NCBI RefSeq assembly: GCF_014385005.1
Contig: NZ_JACRSZ010000001.1
Coordinates: 124,001 to 188,000, forward strand
From: Jingyaoa shaoxingensis
GTDB taxonomy: Bacteria; Bacillota; Clostridia; Lachnospirales; Lachnospiraceae
Direction of reading: 5' to 3'
Length of the DNA: 64,000 nucleotides
Shown here: one piece after another, positions 9,110-18,035 of the stretch
Layout of the letters: each line of letters begins with the position of its first letter
How positions within the stretch are numbered: the stretch's first letter is position 1
Translations under genes and position numbers: made by a program
Notes under the pieces: model-generated
What the model was told of the DNA's origin: nothing
The model's input: the letters and a program-made list of their open reading frames with translations, nothing else
Databases searched by the model: none

Positions 9110-9880
9110 CTAATTTTCTTCTGCAGTTTTATGTTTTACATTTTCAAATGTGAAGACATTGAGGAACTGTTTTGCCCTCTCTGTCTGTGGATGGTCAAAG
9201 AAGGTATCCGGATCTGCATCTTCTACGATCTTGCCGCCTTCCAGAAAAATGACACGGTCTGCAATGGCGCGAGCAAACTGCATCTCATGGGTTACGATGA
9301 CCATGGTCTTGCCCTGCTGTGCAAGTTGGAGCATAACATCCAGTACCTCACGTACCATCTCCGGATCCAATGCTGCAGTCACTTCATCAAATAACAATAT
9401 CTCCGGGTGCATGCAAAGAGCGCGGACAATTGCCACACGCTGCTTCTGTCCACCGGATAACTGACGCGGAAAGCTGTCTGCTTTTTCCTTTAACCCTACG
9501 CGGTCCAGAAGTTCCATAGCTTCTTTCTTTACTTCTTCTTTCTCTCTTTTCTGAACCTTGGTTGGTGCCAGGAGAATATTGTTCAATACCGTCAGATGCG
9601 GAAACAGTTCATAACTCTGGAATACCATACCGACCTTCTGGCGCAATTCTGTCAGATTCTTGCTCTTCTGACTGATCTGCTGACCATCGATCTCTATAGT
9701 TCCGCCCTGAATCGGTTCCAGCGCATTGATACAGCGCAGCATGGTACTTTTTCCACAACCACTTGGTCCTACTACTACAATAACCTCTCCTCTGTGAACC
9801 GTCAGGCTCACATCATCCAGAATCATATTATCTTCAAACTTTTTGGTCAGATGTTCTATTTTCAGTAATTCTTCTGCCAT
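9110..9880 (-). CDS. Polar amino-acid ABC transporter ATPase (GlnQ type)
   Basis: This 256-residue cytoplasmic ATPase powers uptake by the two upstream permeases. It shows Walker A (GPSGCGKS, about residues 38-45), the Q-loop region VFQSYELFPHLTVL, the signature LSGGQKQR and Walker B ILLFDEVTAALDPE. The order and spacing are those of amino-acid importers of the GlnQ/HisP group. The usual DEPTSALD reads DEVTAALD, with Val in place of Pro after the catalytic Glu, a tolerated change. The start lies four bases after the permease stop. A hairpin with a T-run follows the gene. Confidence 0.93.
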   Translation of the reverse strand: MAEELLKIEHLTKKFEDNMILDDVSLTVHRGEVIVVVGPSGCGKSTMLRCINALEPIQGGTIEIDGQQISQKSKNLTELRQKVGMVFQSYELFPHLTVLNNILLAPTKVQKREKEEVKKEAMELLDRVGLKEKADSFPRQLSGGQKQRVAIVRALCMHPEILLFDEVTAALDPEMVREVLDVMLQLAQQGKTMVIVTHEMQFARAIADRVIFLEGGKIVEDADPDTFFDHPQTERAKQFLNVFTFENVKHKTAEEN

Positions 9881-9883
9881 CGT

Positions 9884-10558
9884 CTATTTCCACCTCTTTT
9901 CCAGATATTTGGCCAGCATACTGATCGGCCAGCAGGCCAGGAAGTATAACAGGAATACTGCCAGGTAAATGCCAAATGCAGCATTCGGGCTGGCCATACG
10001 GTTTGCCTCGATAATCTGCTGTGCCACTTTCAGCACTTCCACCACACCAATCATCAGAATCAGACTGGTCGTTTTGATCATACGTGTAATCAGATTGATG
10101 GACAGTGGAATCAGTCTGCGCAGTGTCTGTGGAATGATAATATACAGATAAGTCTGTACCTTACTCAGTCCCAGCGCCTCGCTGCTCTCATACTGATGCT
10201 TCGGAATACTGCTCAGCGCCCCTCTTACCAGGTCACTCATCTCTGCAGTTCCCCACAAAATAAATACGATAATGGACGCTGTCTCACCGGACAGATCCCA
10301 TCCGAATGCCCTGGTGCTTCCAAAATAAACCAGGAACAGCAGCACCATCTGTGGCATAATCCGAATAAATTCCAGATAGAGACGTAAGATAGCCTTCGTA
10401 ATCGGGTTCTTCCATGTCATCAACGCACCCAGCAGAATGCCAAGAGGAATGCTGACAACTACAGAAATCAGACTGATCTTCAGGGCGATTCCAAGCCCCC
10501 CTATCAGTCGCATCATATTTTTACCTTTTAATAATACCTCAAGCCCCAAATCCGGCAT
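9884..10558 (-). CDS. Polar amino-acid ABC permease, second subunit
   Basis: This 224-residue integral membrane protein has about five hydrophobic helices. The EAA-type coupling loop (SSEALGLSKVQTYLYIIIPQ) is near residue 130. It matches the HisM/GlnP permease family. Its start has AAAGGAGG upstream, located inside the end of the preceding permease gene, which it overlaps by 20 bases. The two permeases probably form a heterodimeric channel served by the ATPase downstream. Nothing looks truncated. The substrate depends on the binding protein encoded at the end of the cluster. Confidence 0.92.
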   Translation of the reverse strand: MPDLGLEVLLKGKNMMRLIGGLGIALKISLISVVVSIPLGILLGALMTWKNPITKAILRLYLEFIRIMPQMVLLFLVYFGSTRAFGWDLSGETASIIVFILWGTAEMSDLVRGALSSIPKHQYESSEALGLSKVQTYLYIIIPQTLRRLIPLSINLITRMIKTTSLILMIGVVEVLKVAQQIIEANRMASPNAAFGIYLAVFLLYFLACWPISMLAKYLEKRWK

Positions 10559-11198
10559 AACGCAGCCTCCTTTCCAGAATGCTGCCCAGAATGGATATCG
10601 GGAGCAGAATAATCAGATAAAATACTACCAGCAAAAACAGACTCTCTGTGGTCTTGTAGTACAGACCAATCAAGTCTTTTGCAGTAAACATCAGATCCAT
10701 CAGACTGATGGCGCTGAACACACTGGTCTCCTTCAGCAAAAAGATCACATTTGCCATAAATGCCGGTACACTGATGGACATTGCCTGTGGAAGAATCACA
10801 TACCGCATCATCTGATAACGGTTCATTCCAAGGCTCATGGCACTCTCTGCCTGAATCGGTTCAATGGCTTCCAGCCCGCTTCGGAAGGCTTCTGCCATAT
10901 AGCTTCCACCTAAAAATGCCAACCCGATCACACCGCAGACATCCGCCTGTGTGCGGATTCCCACTTTTGGCAATCCATAATAGATAAAAAAGAGCTGCAC
11001 CAGAAGTGGCGTGTTTCTGCTCAGTTCTATGTAGATTCCCACAATGTGTTTCAGTACTGGTACTTTATAATATTGAATTGCTGCACAGATCAGTCCCACA
11101 ATAATAGCAATTACCACACCCATCAGACCGATCCGCACCGTGAGTACTGCCGCTTTTTCATAAAGCGGCAGATATTTCATAATAAATTCCCAGTTCAT
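10539..11198 (-). CDS. Polar amino-acid ABC permease, first subunit
   Basis: This 219-residue permease starts MNWEFIMKYLPLYEKAA and has the usual five membrane segments of HisM-family proteins. It carries IELSRNTPLLVQLFFIYYGLP, typical of amino-acid importers (written here only as a landmark near residue 80), and the coupling loop SAMSLGMNRYQMMRYVILPQ. It is the first gene of the permease-permease-ATPase unit. A GGAAAAG ribosome site is seven bases from the ATG. The promoter lies at the 3' end of the helicase gene. Confidence 0.92.
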   Translation of the reverse strand: MNWEFIMKYLPLYEKAAVLTVRIGLMGVVIAIIVGLICAAIQYYKVPVLKHIVGIYIELSRNTPLLVQLFFIYYGLPKVGIRTQADVCGVIGLAFLGGSYMAEAFRSGLEAIEPIQAESAMSLGMNRYQMMRYVILPQAMSISVPAFMANVIFLLKETSVFSAISLMDLMFTAKDLIGLYYKTTESLFLLVVFYLIILLPISILGSILERRLRYAGFGA

Positions 11199-11302
11199 AA
11201 CTTCTTTTCCTTATGAAATTCTTCACATTTCCTTTCCTGATTTTTCCAGACATCCTGTATCTCTGTTAGGCTGTCTTTTTACCACTTTATCACATCAAAA
11301 GG

Positions 11303-11331
11303 ATCATAGCACCATATTCCTACTATGTCAA
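11303..11331 (-). promoter_or_regulatory. Promoter of the first amino-acid ABC operon
   Basis: TTGACA (11326-11331), a 17-base spacer and TATGAT (11303-11308) on the minus strand make a near-consensus promoter. The -35 box overlaps the last codons and stop region of the helicase gene, so the operon start is embedded in its upstream neighbour. The leader is about 95 nt. Confidence 0.7.
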
Positions 11332-13335
11332 TAGGATATATGTTTTCAGCTTGTGTAGAGCGCGGGTCACATTGATGTACATAGCCTGTTTCTCCAAAGG
11401 TGTCTGATACTTCTGTGCATCCGGAATATAGACCGCATCAAACTCCAGACCTTTTGCCAGATAAAATGGCATGACAGAAATACCTGTACGGAACTTCATG
11501 CTGTCTTTGGTCAGCAGGTCTGCCTCAATCCCCTTTTCTTTTAATGCACTCCAGACCGACTCTGCCTCTTCCTGTGTCAGGCACAGTACACCCTGAGTCC
11601 TGCAGTCTGACCCGTCTCTCAGATCTTCTGCCAGCATCTCATACATCTGCTCTATGCTGCCGGCTTCCCTTGTATGAGGCAATTCCCCATGACGATCTAC
11701 GTATTCTGTCTCACTGTTTTCCTGTATTAACTGCTCTGCAAACTGCATGATCTCACATGTGGAACGGTAGGATTTCTTCATATCTATATAGAAGATCTCT
11801 TTTCCGTAGATCTCCGGCAGGAACTTCATTACATTGGACTGCTTCTCGCCCATAGTCTGCCTGCGGTCTCCCAGGATGGTCATTGGACAGTCAAAGAGCT
11901 TCTGCAGAATCCGGTACTGAAGATAGGAATAATCCTGCATCTCATCAATCACCACATGCTTTACCTTTCTGCGCTTAGGCAGTTCTTTCATGGAATATTT
12001 CAGATAAAGCAGTGGATATACATCTTCATAAGGAATCGTATCGCCGGTAAGGAGCTGTTCTTCCCTTCCGGATTCTGCCAGAAAACGGTTATATAATTCC
12101 AAAGGATCCATAGTCACATACATACGGTTGATCTTTTCCAGAACCTTCTGCCGCTCTTCATCCTCCATATCGCGCCCCTGAATCGTCTCCTGTTCATCAA
12201 TCAGATACTCTGCTATTTTTTCCAGTCGGTCCAGCATCGGCACATCGCAGAATTTTTCATAGAAAAATCTGGAAATTGTCTCTTCCGGACAAAATATCTT
12301 CTTATATTTAAAGTCTCCAATCTCCACATTTTCCCACTCCTGCTGCATCAGAAACAGATCCAGTTCCTTTACATAAGCTTTGTTCTGCTTGTATTCTGCC
12401 TCTTCTGAAGCACAGCCGTGGAGTACCCGCTCCAGTTCATCATACTTATCCTCAGCTTCCCCATAGCAGTTCAGTTCCCGGTAAGCATAGTCATCCAGCG
12501 TCAGCTCGCAGATATTTTCCTCTCCCAGCTCAGGCAGGATTCTGGAAATGTAATCTCCGAAAATGCTGTTTGGCGAAAGCACCAGAACCTGTGCTGCCTG
12601 CAGGGATTCCCTGTTATGATAGAGCAGATAAGCAATACGGTGGAGGGCAACGGATGTTTTGCCACTTCCGGCACATCCCTGCACTACCATGATACGGTGT
12701 CTGGTATCCCGGATAATACTGTTCTGTTCCTTCTGGATCGTAGTAACAATGCTCTTCAGCCGGTTATCTCCATTTTCCGACAGGGTCTGTTGCAGGATCT
12801 CATCATCAATGTTCATCTCTGTCTCAAGTGCAAATACCAGCCTGCCATCACGGATCTTGTACTGGCGTTTTCTGGTAATCTCGCCCTCCATGATACCCGC
12901 CGGTGCCTGAAAACTGGCTTTTCCCTTATCATAATCATAGAACAGCCCTGATACCGGCGCCCGCCAGTCATACACATAAGCACCCTTTCCATGATCTTCC
13001 GTCAAATTCCCCACGCCAATATAATAGACTTCCGGTTCTTCATCTCCGTCATAGCAGAAATCCACTCTTCCAAAATATGGTGCATCCAGCATCTTCTCAT
13101 ATCGTTTCCGGTCACGTCGGTACTCTTCCTGCTGGGTCAGTCTGGTCTTCAGTGCCATTTTATTGTCAAACATCTCATATCCATACTCATCAAACTCGGT
13201 ATAGTTTTCCCAGAAATAGTCGTTCATACTCTCCATATCTCTGGCATTATCACCCAGCTTTTTCTGTACTTCTTCCAGCTTCCTGTGTACTGTCTGAAGC
13301 ACCAGTTCCAAATACTTTTCTTCTTCGATTCTCAT
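11323..13335 (-). CDS. helD: HelD-like superfamily 1 helicase (RNA polymerase recycling type)
   Basis: This 670-residue protein has the motifs of the UvrD/Rep fold. Walker A is VVQGCAGSGKTSVALHR and Walker B is VVIDEMQDYS. A GDRRQ motif, SYRSTCEI and a C-terminal VTRALHKL follow. A long charged N-terminal region of about 200 residues precedes the first motif. This matches HelD, which strips stalled RNA polymerase from DNA in Firmicutes, although it is about 100 residues shorter than the Bacillus subtilis protein. A GTG four codons upstream is open, but the ATG at 13333-13335 has GGTG nine bases ahead and is preferred. It follows truA1 with a 15-base gap. A general DNA helicase is the alternative. 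Confidence 0.8.
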   Translation of the reverse strand: MRIEEEKYLELVLQTVHRKLEEVQKKLGDNARDMESMNDYFWENYTEFDEYGYEMFDNKMALKTRLTQQEEYRRDRKRYEKMLDAPYFGRVDFCYDGDEEPEVYYIGVGNLTEDHGKGAYVYDWRAPVSGLFYDYDKGKASFQAPAGIMEGEITRKRQYKIRDGRLVFALETEMNIDDEILQQTLSENGDNRLKSIVTTIQKEQNSIIRDTRHRIMVVQGCAGSGKTSVALHRIAYLLYHNRESLQAAQVLVLSPNSIFGDYISRILPELGEENICELTLDDYAYRELNCYGEAEDKYDELERVLHGCASEEAEYKQNKAYVKELDLFLMQQEWENVEIGDFKYKKIFCPEETISRFFYEKFCDVPMLDRLEKIAEYLIDEQETIQGRDMEDEERQKVLEKINRMYVTMDPLELYNRFLAESGREEQLLTGDTIPYEDVYPLLYLKYSMKELPKRRKVKHVVIDEMQDYSYLQYRILQKLFDCPMTILGDRRQTMGEKQSNVMKFLPEIYGKEIFYIDMKKSYRSTCEIMQFAEQLIQENSETEYVDRHGELPHTREAGSIEQMYEMLAEDLRDGSDCRTQGVLCLTQEEAESVWSALKEKGIEADLLTKDSMKFRTGISVMPFYLAKGLEFDAVYIPDAQKYQTPLEKQAMYINVTRALHKLKTYILLT

Positions 13336-13350
13336 ATAGTGCCACACCTT

Positions 13351-14106
13351 TTAGTCATAGTCTACTTTGATCAGCGTCAGTCCCTGTGCCGGTGCTGTCG
13401 GTCCGGCAAGTCTTCGATCTTTCTTCTCCATAATGTCAATCACCTGAGTCGGCTCCATCTTGCCATATCCCACTTCCAGAAGTGTTCCCACCAGGACACG
13501 CACCATGTTCTGCAGGAACCCGGTTCCGTGAAAGGTAAAATAAATATACCCCTTCCGTGTGGATACATCGATCTGATCCACAATCCGCACGGTAGACTTC
13601 TTCATCTTAGGATTGGTACAGAAGCTGGCAAAATCATGTTTGCCCTTCAGATATCCTGCCGCCTCCTGCATGGCTGACACATCCGGCATCTGGTCCAGAG
13701 ACGTCACATACTTCCGGTCAAAGATTGTCTTCACCTCTCCTGCATAACAGACATACTGATAGGTCTTGCCCACTGCATTGTAACGGGCATGGAACCGCTC
13801 AGATGCCTCACGGACTTCATTCACTGCTATATCATCCGGCAGGTAACGATTCATATAATCCCGAATCTCCAGTGGCGTTATATCCACATCCAGGAAAATA
13901 TTAGCAGCCATAGCTCTTGCGTGAACTCCGGCATCTGTCCTTCCGGCACCGTTCAGCTTCAGTTCCGTGATCGGAACCTTTTCCTCACACATGCGGAATA
14001 ACACTTTTTCCAGCTTCCCCTGTATGGTCTCTCTGTTTGGCTGATGCTCCCAGCCATAATACCGGGTACCATCGTAGCTTATGATCATTTTATAATTTTT
14101 CTTCAT
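13351..14106 (-). CDS. truA: tRNA pseudouridine(38-40) synthase TruA, first copy
   Basis: This 251-residue enzyme isomerises uridines 38-40 in the tRNA anticodon arm. The catalytic aspartate is in GRTDAGVHARAMA near residue 57. The N-terminal ISYDGTRYYGWEHQPN and C-terminal GTGFLQNMVRVLVGTLLEVG are family landmarks. A second truA (56906-57658) is present in the same window. The two share the catalytic motif but differ widely elsewhere, so they are diverged paralogues. This copy is next to the helicase gene, not the ECF genes. Which copy does the housekeeping modification cannot be told from sequence. Confidence 0.95.
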   Translation of the reverse strand: MKKNYKMIISYDGTRYYGWEHQPNRETIQGKLEKVLFRMCEEKVPITELKLNGAGRTDAGVHARAMAANIFLDVDITPLEIRDYMNRYLPDDIAVNEVREASERFHARYNAVGKTYQYVCYAGEVKTIFDRKYVTSLDQMPDVSAMQEAAGYLKGKHDFASFCTNPKMKKSTVRIVDQIDVSTRKGYIYFTFHGTGFLQNMVRVLVGTLLEVGYGKMEPTQVIDIMEKKDRRLAGPTAPAQGLTLIKVDYD

Positions 14107-14230
14107 ATCTTATTCTTTTCCTTATTTTATGATGTTTGAGTTAAAAGTCTTCAATTATCATACAATAATCTTCTGCTTCTGTCATGGATTTCTTGCAGGA
14201 AATCAAAAATTATGTCTGTTTTATACATCA

Positions 14231-14273
14231 GAAAACCGGAAGAACAACGGGATCTCCCATCCTTCTTCCGGTT
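14231..14273 (-). terminator. Terminator after the SH3-repeat protein gene
   Basis: Perfect 11-bp arms AACCGGAAGAA and TTCTTCCGGTT surround an inner GGGAGATCCC palindrome, and TTTTC follows on the minus strand. It lies about 50 bases after the stop codon. Confidence 0.7.
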
Positions 14274-14321
14274 CCTGTTCTGTTATTCCCTGTATCTGTC
14301 CGGCAATCTGATCGATACACT

Positions 14322-15068
14322 TTATCTCAGGTAATTCTTGTTCACATAGCCATATTTGTTCAGCTGTGGAGCATATACATACCAGTATGTGCTGTCACTG
14401 GTATCCTGTACATAAACGTAATCTCCATTATGAAGCTTACCAATCTCATTGGCTGCATCGTAAGCCTTGGCATTTCTAAGTGCCAGATAATAGGTAGTTC
14501 CTGTCACATAATACTCTGGGCCACAGACAGTAACTGGTGCAATCAGGTAATCCTTATTGACATAACCATATTTATTCAGCTTATAAGAATATACATACCA
14601 GTAACCGCTGTCACTGCTGTCGATAACCTCTACTGTATCTCCTGTATACAGCTTTCCGATTTCATTGCGGTAATCGTATGCCTTCTCTGTTCTCAGTGCA
14701 AGGTAACCAGTTGCCACACTTACTGTATAATCTGTGTCGTCCGTAATTCCACTATAATACAGATAGTTATTGTTCACGTATCCGTATCTGTTCAGCTTGG
14801 CTGAATATACGTACCAGTAATCACCGGATCCATATTCTTCTACTTCTACGGTATCTCCGGTATATAACTTACCGATCTCATTGCGATAGTCATATGCCTG
14901 CGCCGTGCGAAGTGCAAGATACCCTGTCTCCACACGTACTGTATACGTATCTGACGAAGCTGCTCTTCCAAGGCTTCCTGCTGCAATCCAAACGCCAATC
15001 ATCAGCAGTAACGCCAACATCCATTTTATCATAGTTTTTGATTCTGTTCTGTCCATTTTTCCTGTCAT
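14322..15068 (-). CDS. Secreted protein with three tandem bacterial SH3 domains
   Basis: This 248-residue protein has an N-terminal hydrophobic segment (IKWMLALLLMIGVWIAAG) that is a signal peptide or anchor. Three near-identical repeats of about 65 residues follow. Each contains GYLALRT or YYLALRN, a YDYRNEIGKL-like stretch, GDTVEV, YWYVYS and YGYVN. These are SH3b domains, which bind peptidoglycan or other cell-wall parts in many Firmicutes. There is no catalytic domain, so it may act as a wall adhesin or regulator. An upstream GTG frame exists, but the ATG at 15066-15068 with GGGAGG five bases ahead is preferred. It is divergent from the second ABC operon. Confidence 0.85.
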   Translation of the reverse strand: MTGKMDRTESKTMIKWMLALLLMIGVWIAAGSLGRAASSDTYTVRVETGYLALRTAQAYDYRNEIGKLYTGDTVEVEEYGSGDYWYVYSAKLNRYGYVNNNYLYYSGITDDTDYTVSVATGYLALRTEKAYDYRNEIGKLYTGDTVEVIDSSDSGYWYVYSYKLNKYGYVNKDYLIAPVTVCGPEYYVTGTTYYLALRNAKAYDAANEIGKLHNGDYVYVQDTSDSTYWYVYAPQLNKYGYVNKNYLR

Positions 15069-15233
15069 ACCGCACCTCCCTGCCACTTTTGCTTTTCTTT
15101 TATTATACTAAAATTCCTTCTACATCGCAACTAACAGTTTCATTCATTTCAATGTATAATTATACAATTTTCACAAATTCACTTTATAAATATGCAATTC
15201 CAGAATTATTGGCTTTATTTAGGCAATATTCTA

Positions 15234-15242
15234 TGCTATAAT
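15234..15242 (+). promoter_or_regulatory. Extended -10 promoter of the second amino-acid ABC operon
   Basis: TGCTATAAT forms an ideal extended -10 element 36 bases before the first gene. No good -35 is present at 17-base spacing, which is usual for extended -10 promoters. The divergent SH3 gene starts about 170 bases away. Confidence 0.65.
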
Positions 15243-15278
15243 GGCTCAAATAGGTCAAAATAGGAAAGGAAGAGAAAA

Positions 15279-15977
15279 ATGGAATGGTTTCAAACATGGT
15301 CGGCTGACTTCTGCGACACCTTTACCAGATGTTTCATCAAGGATAACCGTTATATGCTTCTGCTGGACGGTATTGGTGTTACCATCCGTGTGTCCCTGGT
15401 AGCCGTACTCATCGGTATTGCGATAGGTCTTCTGATTGCCCTGTGCAACCTGTCCAGTAACAAATTACTCAAAGTAATCGGCGGTATTTATACAGATGTC
15501 ATTCGTGGTACACCATCAGTTACTCAGCTGATGATTATTTATTTCGTTATTTTTGCATCCGTGAACTTAAGCAAATGGATTATCGCGGCAATTGCATTCG
15601 GTATCAACTCCGGTGCCTACGTATCCGAGATTATCCGTGCCGGTATTCTTTCGGTAGATAAGGGACAGACTGAGGCCGGACGTTCCCTGGGATTAAGTGC
15701 ATCCCAGACCATGACCCGTATCGTCATTCCTCAGGCAGTGAAGAATATTTTTCCTGCACTGTGCAACGAATTCATCGTACTGATCAAGGAGACAGCGATC
15801 GTCGGTTATGTGGGTCTGATGGATATCCAGAAGGCCGGAGACTTTATCAAGAGTGCTACATTTGAAGCATTTATGCCTCTGATTGGCACCGCTATTATTT
15901 ATTACGTACTGATCAAGATTCTTACACTGGTTCTGAGCCGTATCGAGAGCCGTCTGAGAGCATCCGAAGTACGGTAG
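15279..15977 (+). CDS. Polar amino-acid ABC permease (second system)
   Basis: This 232-residue permease of the HisM/GlnP family is the single membrane subunit of the plus-strand operon and so probably forms a homodimer. It has about five membrane helices and [20 protein letters not shown] near residue 85. The coupling loop [20 protein letters not shown] follows near residue 145. An AGGAAGAG ribosome site precedes the ATG. It is followed after 17 bases by the ATPase gene, and after that by the binding protein, which is the usual order for a complete importer. Confidence 0.93.
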   Translation: MEWFQTWSADFCDTFTRCFIKDNRYMLLLDGIGVTIRVSLVAVLIGIAIGLLIALCNLSSNKLLKVIGGIYTDVIRGTPSVTQLMIIYFVIFASVNLSKWIIAAIAFGINSGAYVSEIIRAGILSVDKGQTEAGRSLGLSASQTMTRIVIPQAVKNIFPALCNEFIVLIKETAIVGYVGLMDIQKAGDFIKSATFEAFMPLIGTAIIYYVLIKILTLVLSRIESRLRASEVR

Positions 15978-15994
15978 AAGGGAGTAACGAACGC

Positions 15995-16717
15995 ATGATT
16001 AAAGTAAAAAACTTACACAAGCAGTTCGGAGACCTGAAGGTATTAAACGGAATCAACGAACATATTGAAGCAGGCGAAGTTGTAGTAGTCATCGGACCTT
16101 CCGGTTCCGGTAAAAGTACATTCCTTCGATGCCTGAATCTTCTGGAGGATGTCACAGAAGGAGAAATCTACGTAGACGATGAGATGATCAATGCACCGTC
16201 TGTGAATGTCAATCTGATCCGTCAGAAGATGGGAATGGTATTCCAGCACTTTAACCTGTTTCCTCATTTAAGTATTATGGACAACATCACACTGGCGCCT
16301 GTTCTGTTAAAAAAGATGACAAAGGAAGAAGCCGTGAAAAAGGGTCAGGAGCTTCTGACAACGGTTGGTCTTCTGGATAAGGCAGATGCCTATCCTGCCC
16401 AGTTGTCCGGCGGTCAGAAACAGCGTGTAGCCATTGCCAGGGCACTTGCCATGAATCCGGAGATTATGCTTTTTGACGAACCTACTTCTGCTCTTGACCC
16501 TGAGATGGTCGGCGAAGTACTTGATGTTATGAAAGATCTGGCAAAAAGTGGTATGACTATGGTCATTGTTACCCATGAGATGGGATTTGCCCGTGAGGTT
16601 GCATCCCGCGTCCTGTTCATGGATCAGGGACAGATTCTGGAAAGCGGTACCCCGGATGAAGTATTTAATCATCCGAAGAATGAACGTACCCAGAGTTTCC
16701 TCAGTAAAGTGCTTTAA
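15995..16717 (+). CDS. Polar amino-acid ABC transporter ATPase (second system)
   Basis: This 240-residue ATPase shows Walker A GPSGSGKS near residue 35, the Q-loop region [12 protein letters not shown], the signature LSGGQKQR and Walker [15 protein letters not shown]. All match GlnQ-type importers and no key residue is changed. It is 17 bases after the permease gene and shares its promoter. After its stop an 8-bp hairpin precedes the binding-protein gene. Confidence 0.95.
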   Translation: MIKVKNLHKQFGDLKVLNGINEHIEAGEVVVVIGPSGSGKSTFLRCLNLLEDVTEGEIYVDDEMINAPSVNVNLIRQKMGMVFQHFNLFPHLSIMDNITLAPVLLKKMTKEEAVKKGQELLTTVGLLDKADAYPAQLSGGQKQRVAIARALAMNPEIMLFDEPTSALDPEMVGEVLDVMKDLAKSGMTMVIVTHEMGFAREVASRVLFMDQGQILESGTPDEVFNHPKNERTQSFLSKVL

Positions 16718-16728
16718 GACGAATGTCT

Positions 16729-16747
16729 AATTTCTGTTTCAGAAATT
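16729..16747 (+). other. Intercistronic hairpin between ATPase and binding-protein genes
   Basis: Perfect arms AATTTCTG and CAGAAATT flank TTT in the 70-base gap. Such hairpins often protect the downstream mRNA piece so that the binding protein is made in excess. The function here is inferred. Confidence 0.5.
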
Positions 16748-16787
16748 TCACATAGAAGAATTTTCAGAAAAGAAAAGGAGAAAAATT

Positions 16788-17618
16788 ATGAAAAAAATGT
16801 TCAAAACCGTAGCTATCGCAGCAACAGCAACCATGCTTTTAGGAGCTTCCGCATGTGCAGATGAAGGAGTCATCAAATTCGGAACCAACCCGGAATTCCC
16901 ACCATTCGAATACATTTCCGCTAATGGTGTTCTTGGCGAATATGACGGTATTGATATGGCTATTGCTGCCAAGATCGGTGAATTAACAGGTATGGATGTT
17001 GAGATGGAATCACTGGAATTCGACTCTCTTCTGATTGCTCTTCAGAATGGTCAGATCGATGCTACTATCGCAGGTATGACCATCACTGATGAAAGAAAAG
17101 AAGCCGTAAACTTCTCTACACCATACTACACAGCAACACAGGTTATGATCGTTCCAGAAGATTCTGATATCGAAAAAGCAGAAGATATGGCTGACAAAAA
17201 GATCTGTGTTCTCCAGGGTTACACTGGTGAGACCTGCGTAAATGAAATGGGTTACAAATACGAAGCATTTAAAAAAGGAACAGAAGCTATCATGGAACTG
17301 GTAAACGGTAAATGTGATGTTGTTGTTATCGACTCCGCTACCGCTCAGAACTACGTAAACGACAACGAGGGTCTGAAAATCGTAAAAGATCCAGATGCTT
17401 TTGCTTCTGAAGAATATGCAATCGCTGTAAATAAAGACAACGAAGAACTTCTCGACACCATCAACGATGCTATTAATACTATGCTGGAAGACGGAACTAT
17501 CTCCGAAATCGCTGCACAGTATGCAGAAGCTGATGACACAGAAGAAGCTACAGAAAGTGCTTCCGAAGCAGATACAGAAGCTGCTAGTGAAACAGAGACA
17601 GAAACATCTGCTGAATAA
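16788..17618 (+). CDS. Polar amino-acid ABC substrate-binding protein (second system) with acidic tail
   Basis: This 276-residue family 3 solute-binding protein begins with a signal peptide ending in LLGASAC-ADEG. Cys23 could be a lipidation site, but the residue three before it is Ala, so the lipobox is poor and cleavage after ASA is also possible. The mature part has the classic FGTNPEFPPFEYI and EYDGIDMAIAAKIGEL, then DATIAGMTITDERKEAVNFS, typical of basic or polar amino-acid binding proteins. The final 30 residues are acidic low complexity (EEATESASEADTEAASETET). This tail style is shared with two other binding proteins in the window. It is the last gene of the operon. Confidence 0.92.
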   Translation: MKKMFKTVAIAATATMLLGASACADEGVIKFGTNPEFPPFEYISANGVLGEYDGIDMAIAAKIGELTGMDVEMESLEFDSLLIALQNGQIDATIAGMTITDERKEAVNFSTPYYTATQVMIVPEDSDIEKAEDMADKKICVLQGYTGETCVNEMGYKYEAFKKGTEAIMELVNGKCDVVVIDSATAQNYVNDNEGLKIVKDPDAFASEEYAIAVNKDNEELLDTINDAINTMLEDGTISEIAAQYAEADDTEEATESASEADTEAASETETETSAE

Positions 17619-17637
17619 ATTGCTCTGAATATACTGC

Positions 17638-17665
17638 GAGCCACCCTGACGGGTGGCTCATTTTA
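17638..17665 (+). terminator. Terminator of the second amino-acid ABC operon
   Basis: Perfect 9-bp arms GAGCCACCC and GGGTGGCTC around TGAC are followed by ATTTTAT, 20 bases after the binding-protein stop. Confidence 0.85.
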
Positions 17666-18035
17666 TATAATAGACCGTTCTCCTGAAAGGTAACTGTTGC
17701 CAATCGGCAGAGCGTTTCCTGCTTTTCCGAATTCATTCAGCCAATTGGCGAGAAACATCATTGCCATACGGGACGTTCCACACTTTCCCGGTACACCTTC
17801 TGCACTGTAACAATCCAGGCAGTACAGCATCACGTTGCGGATCACTTCCGGCGGGATCTCTTCCCTTCCAGTCCCAGCTTTTCACAGAGGTCATTCTCGT
17901 AAAGCCAGCCATAGAATGCATTTCATCTGTCGGCATCAAAGACACCCCAGCTATCAGCATGTCTGCTGCATATTCATAGCCTTTTGCAGTAGCTTCCATA
18001 TAGTACAGGTAACCTGGAAATACAAGATTTGATTT
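17666..18035 (-). pseudogene. Frameshifted gene remnant of unknown family
   Basis: Directly after the stop of the GGDEF/EAL gene the minus strand stays open with protein-like composition but changes frame. One frame reads YLYYMEATAKGYEYAADMLI and continues to MPTDEMHSMAG. A second gives WLYENDLCEKLGLEGK and a third EIPPEVIRNVMLYCLDCYSA followed by MAMMFLANWLNEFGKAGNAL. Joined, they look like one polypeptide of about 115 residues broken by at least two frameshifts, with no start codon or ribosome site at its beginning. I cannot name the family. It looks like the C-terminal part of a decayed gene. Confidence 0.5.

Noticed and set aside
13353..13677. Longer start choice for the HelD-like and neighbouring frames
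   Set aside because: The upstream GTG has no ribosome site; the ATG at 13333-13335 has GGTG at a good distance.
14184..14804. 206-codon plus-strand frame with repeating hydrophobic text
   Set aside because: It is the reverse of the triple SH3 repeats; the repetition comes from the real gene on the minus strand.
14330..14935. Three near-identical DNA blocks of about 200 bases
   Set aside because: They are the tandem SH3 domains of one gene, not a mobile or CRISPR-type repeat.
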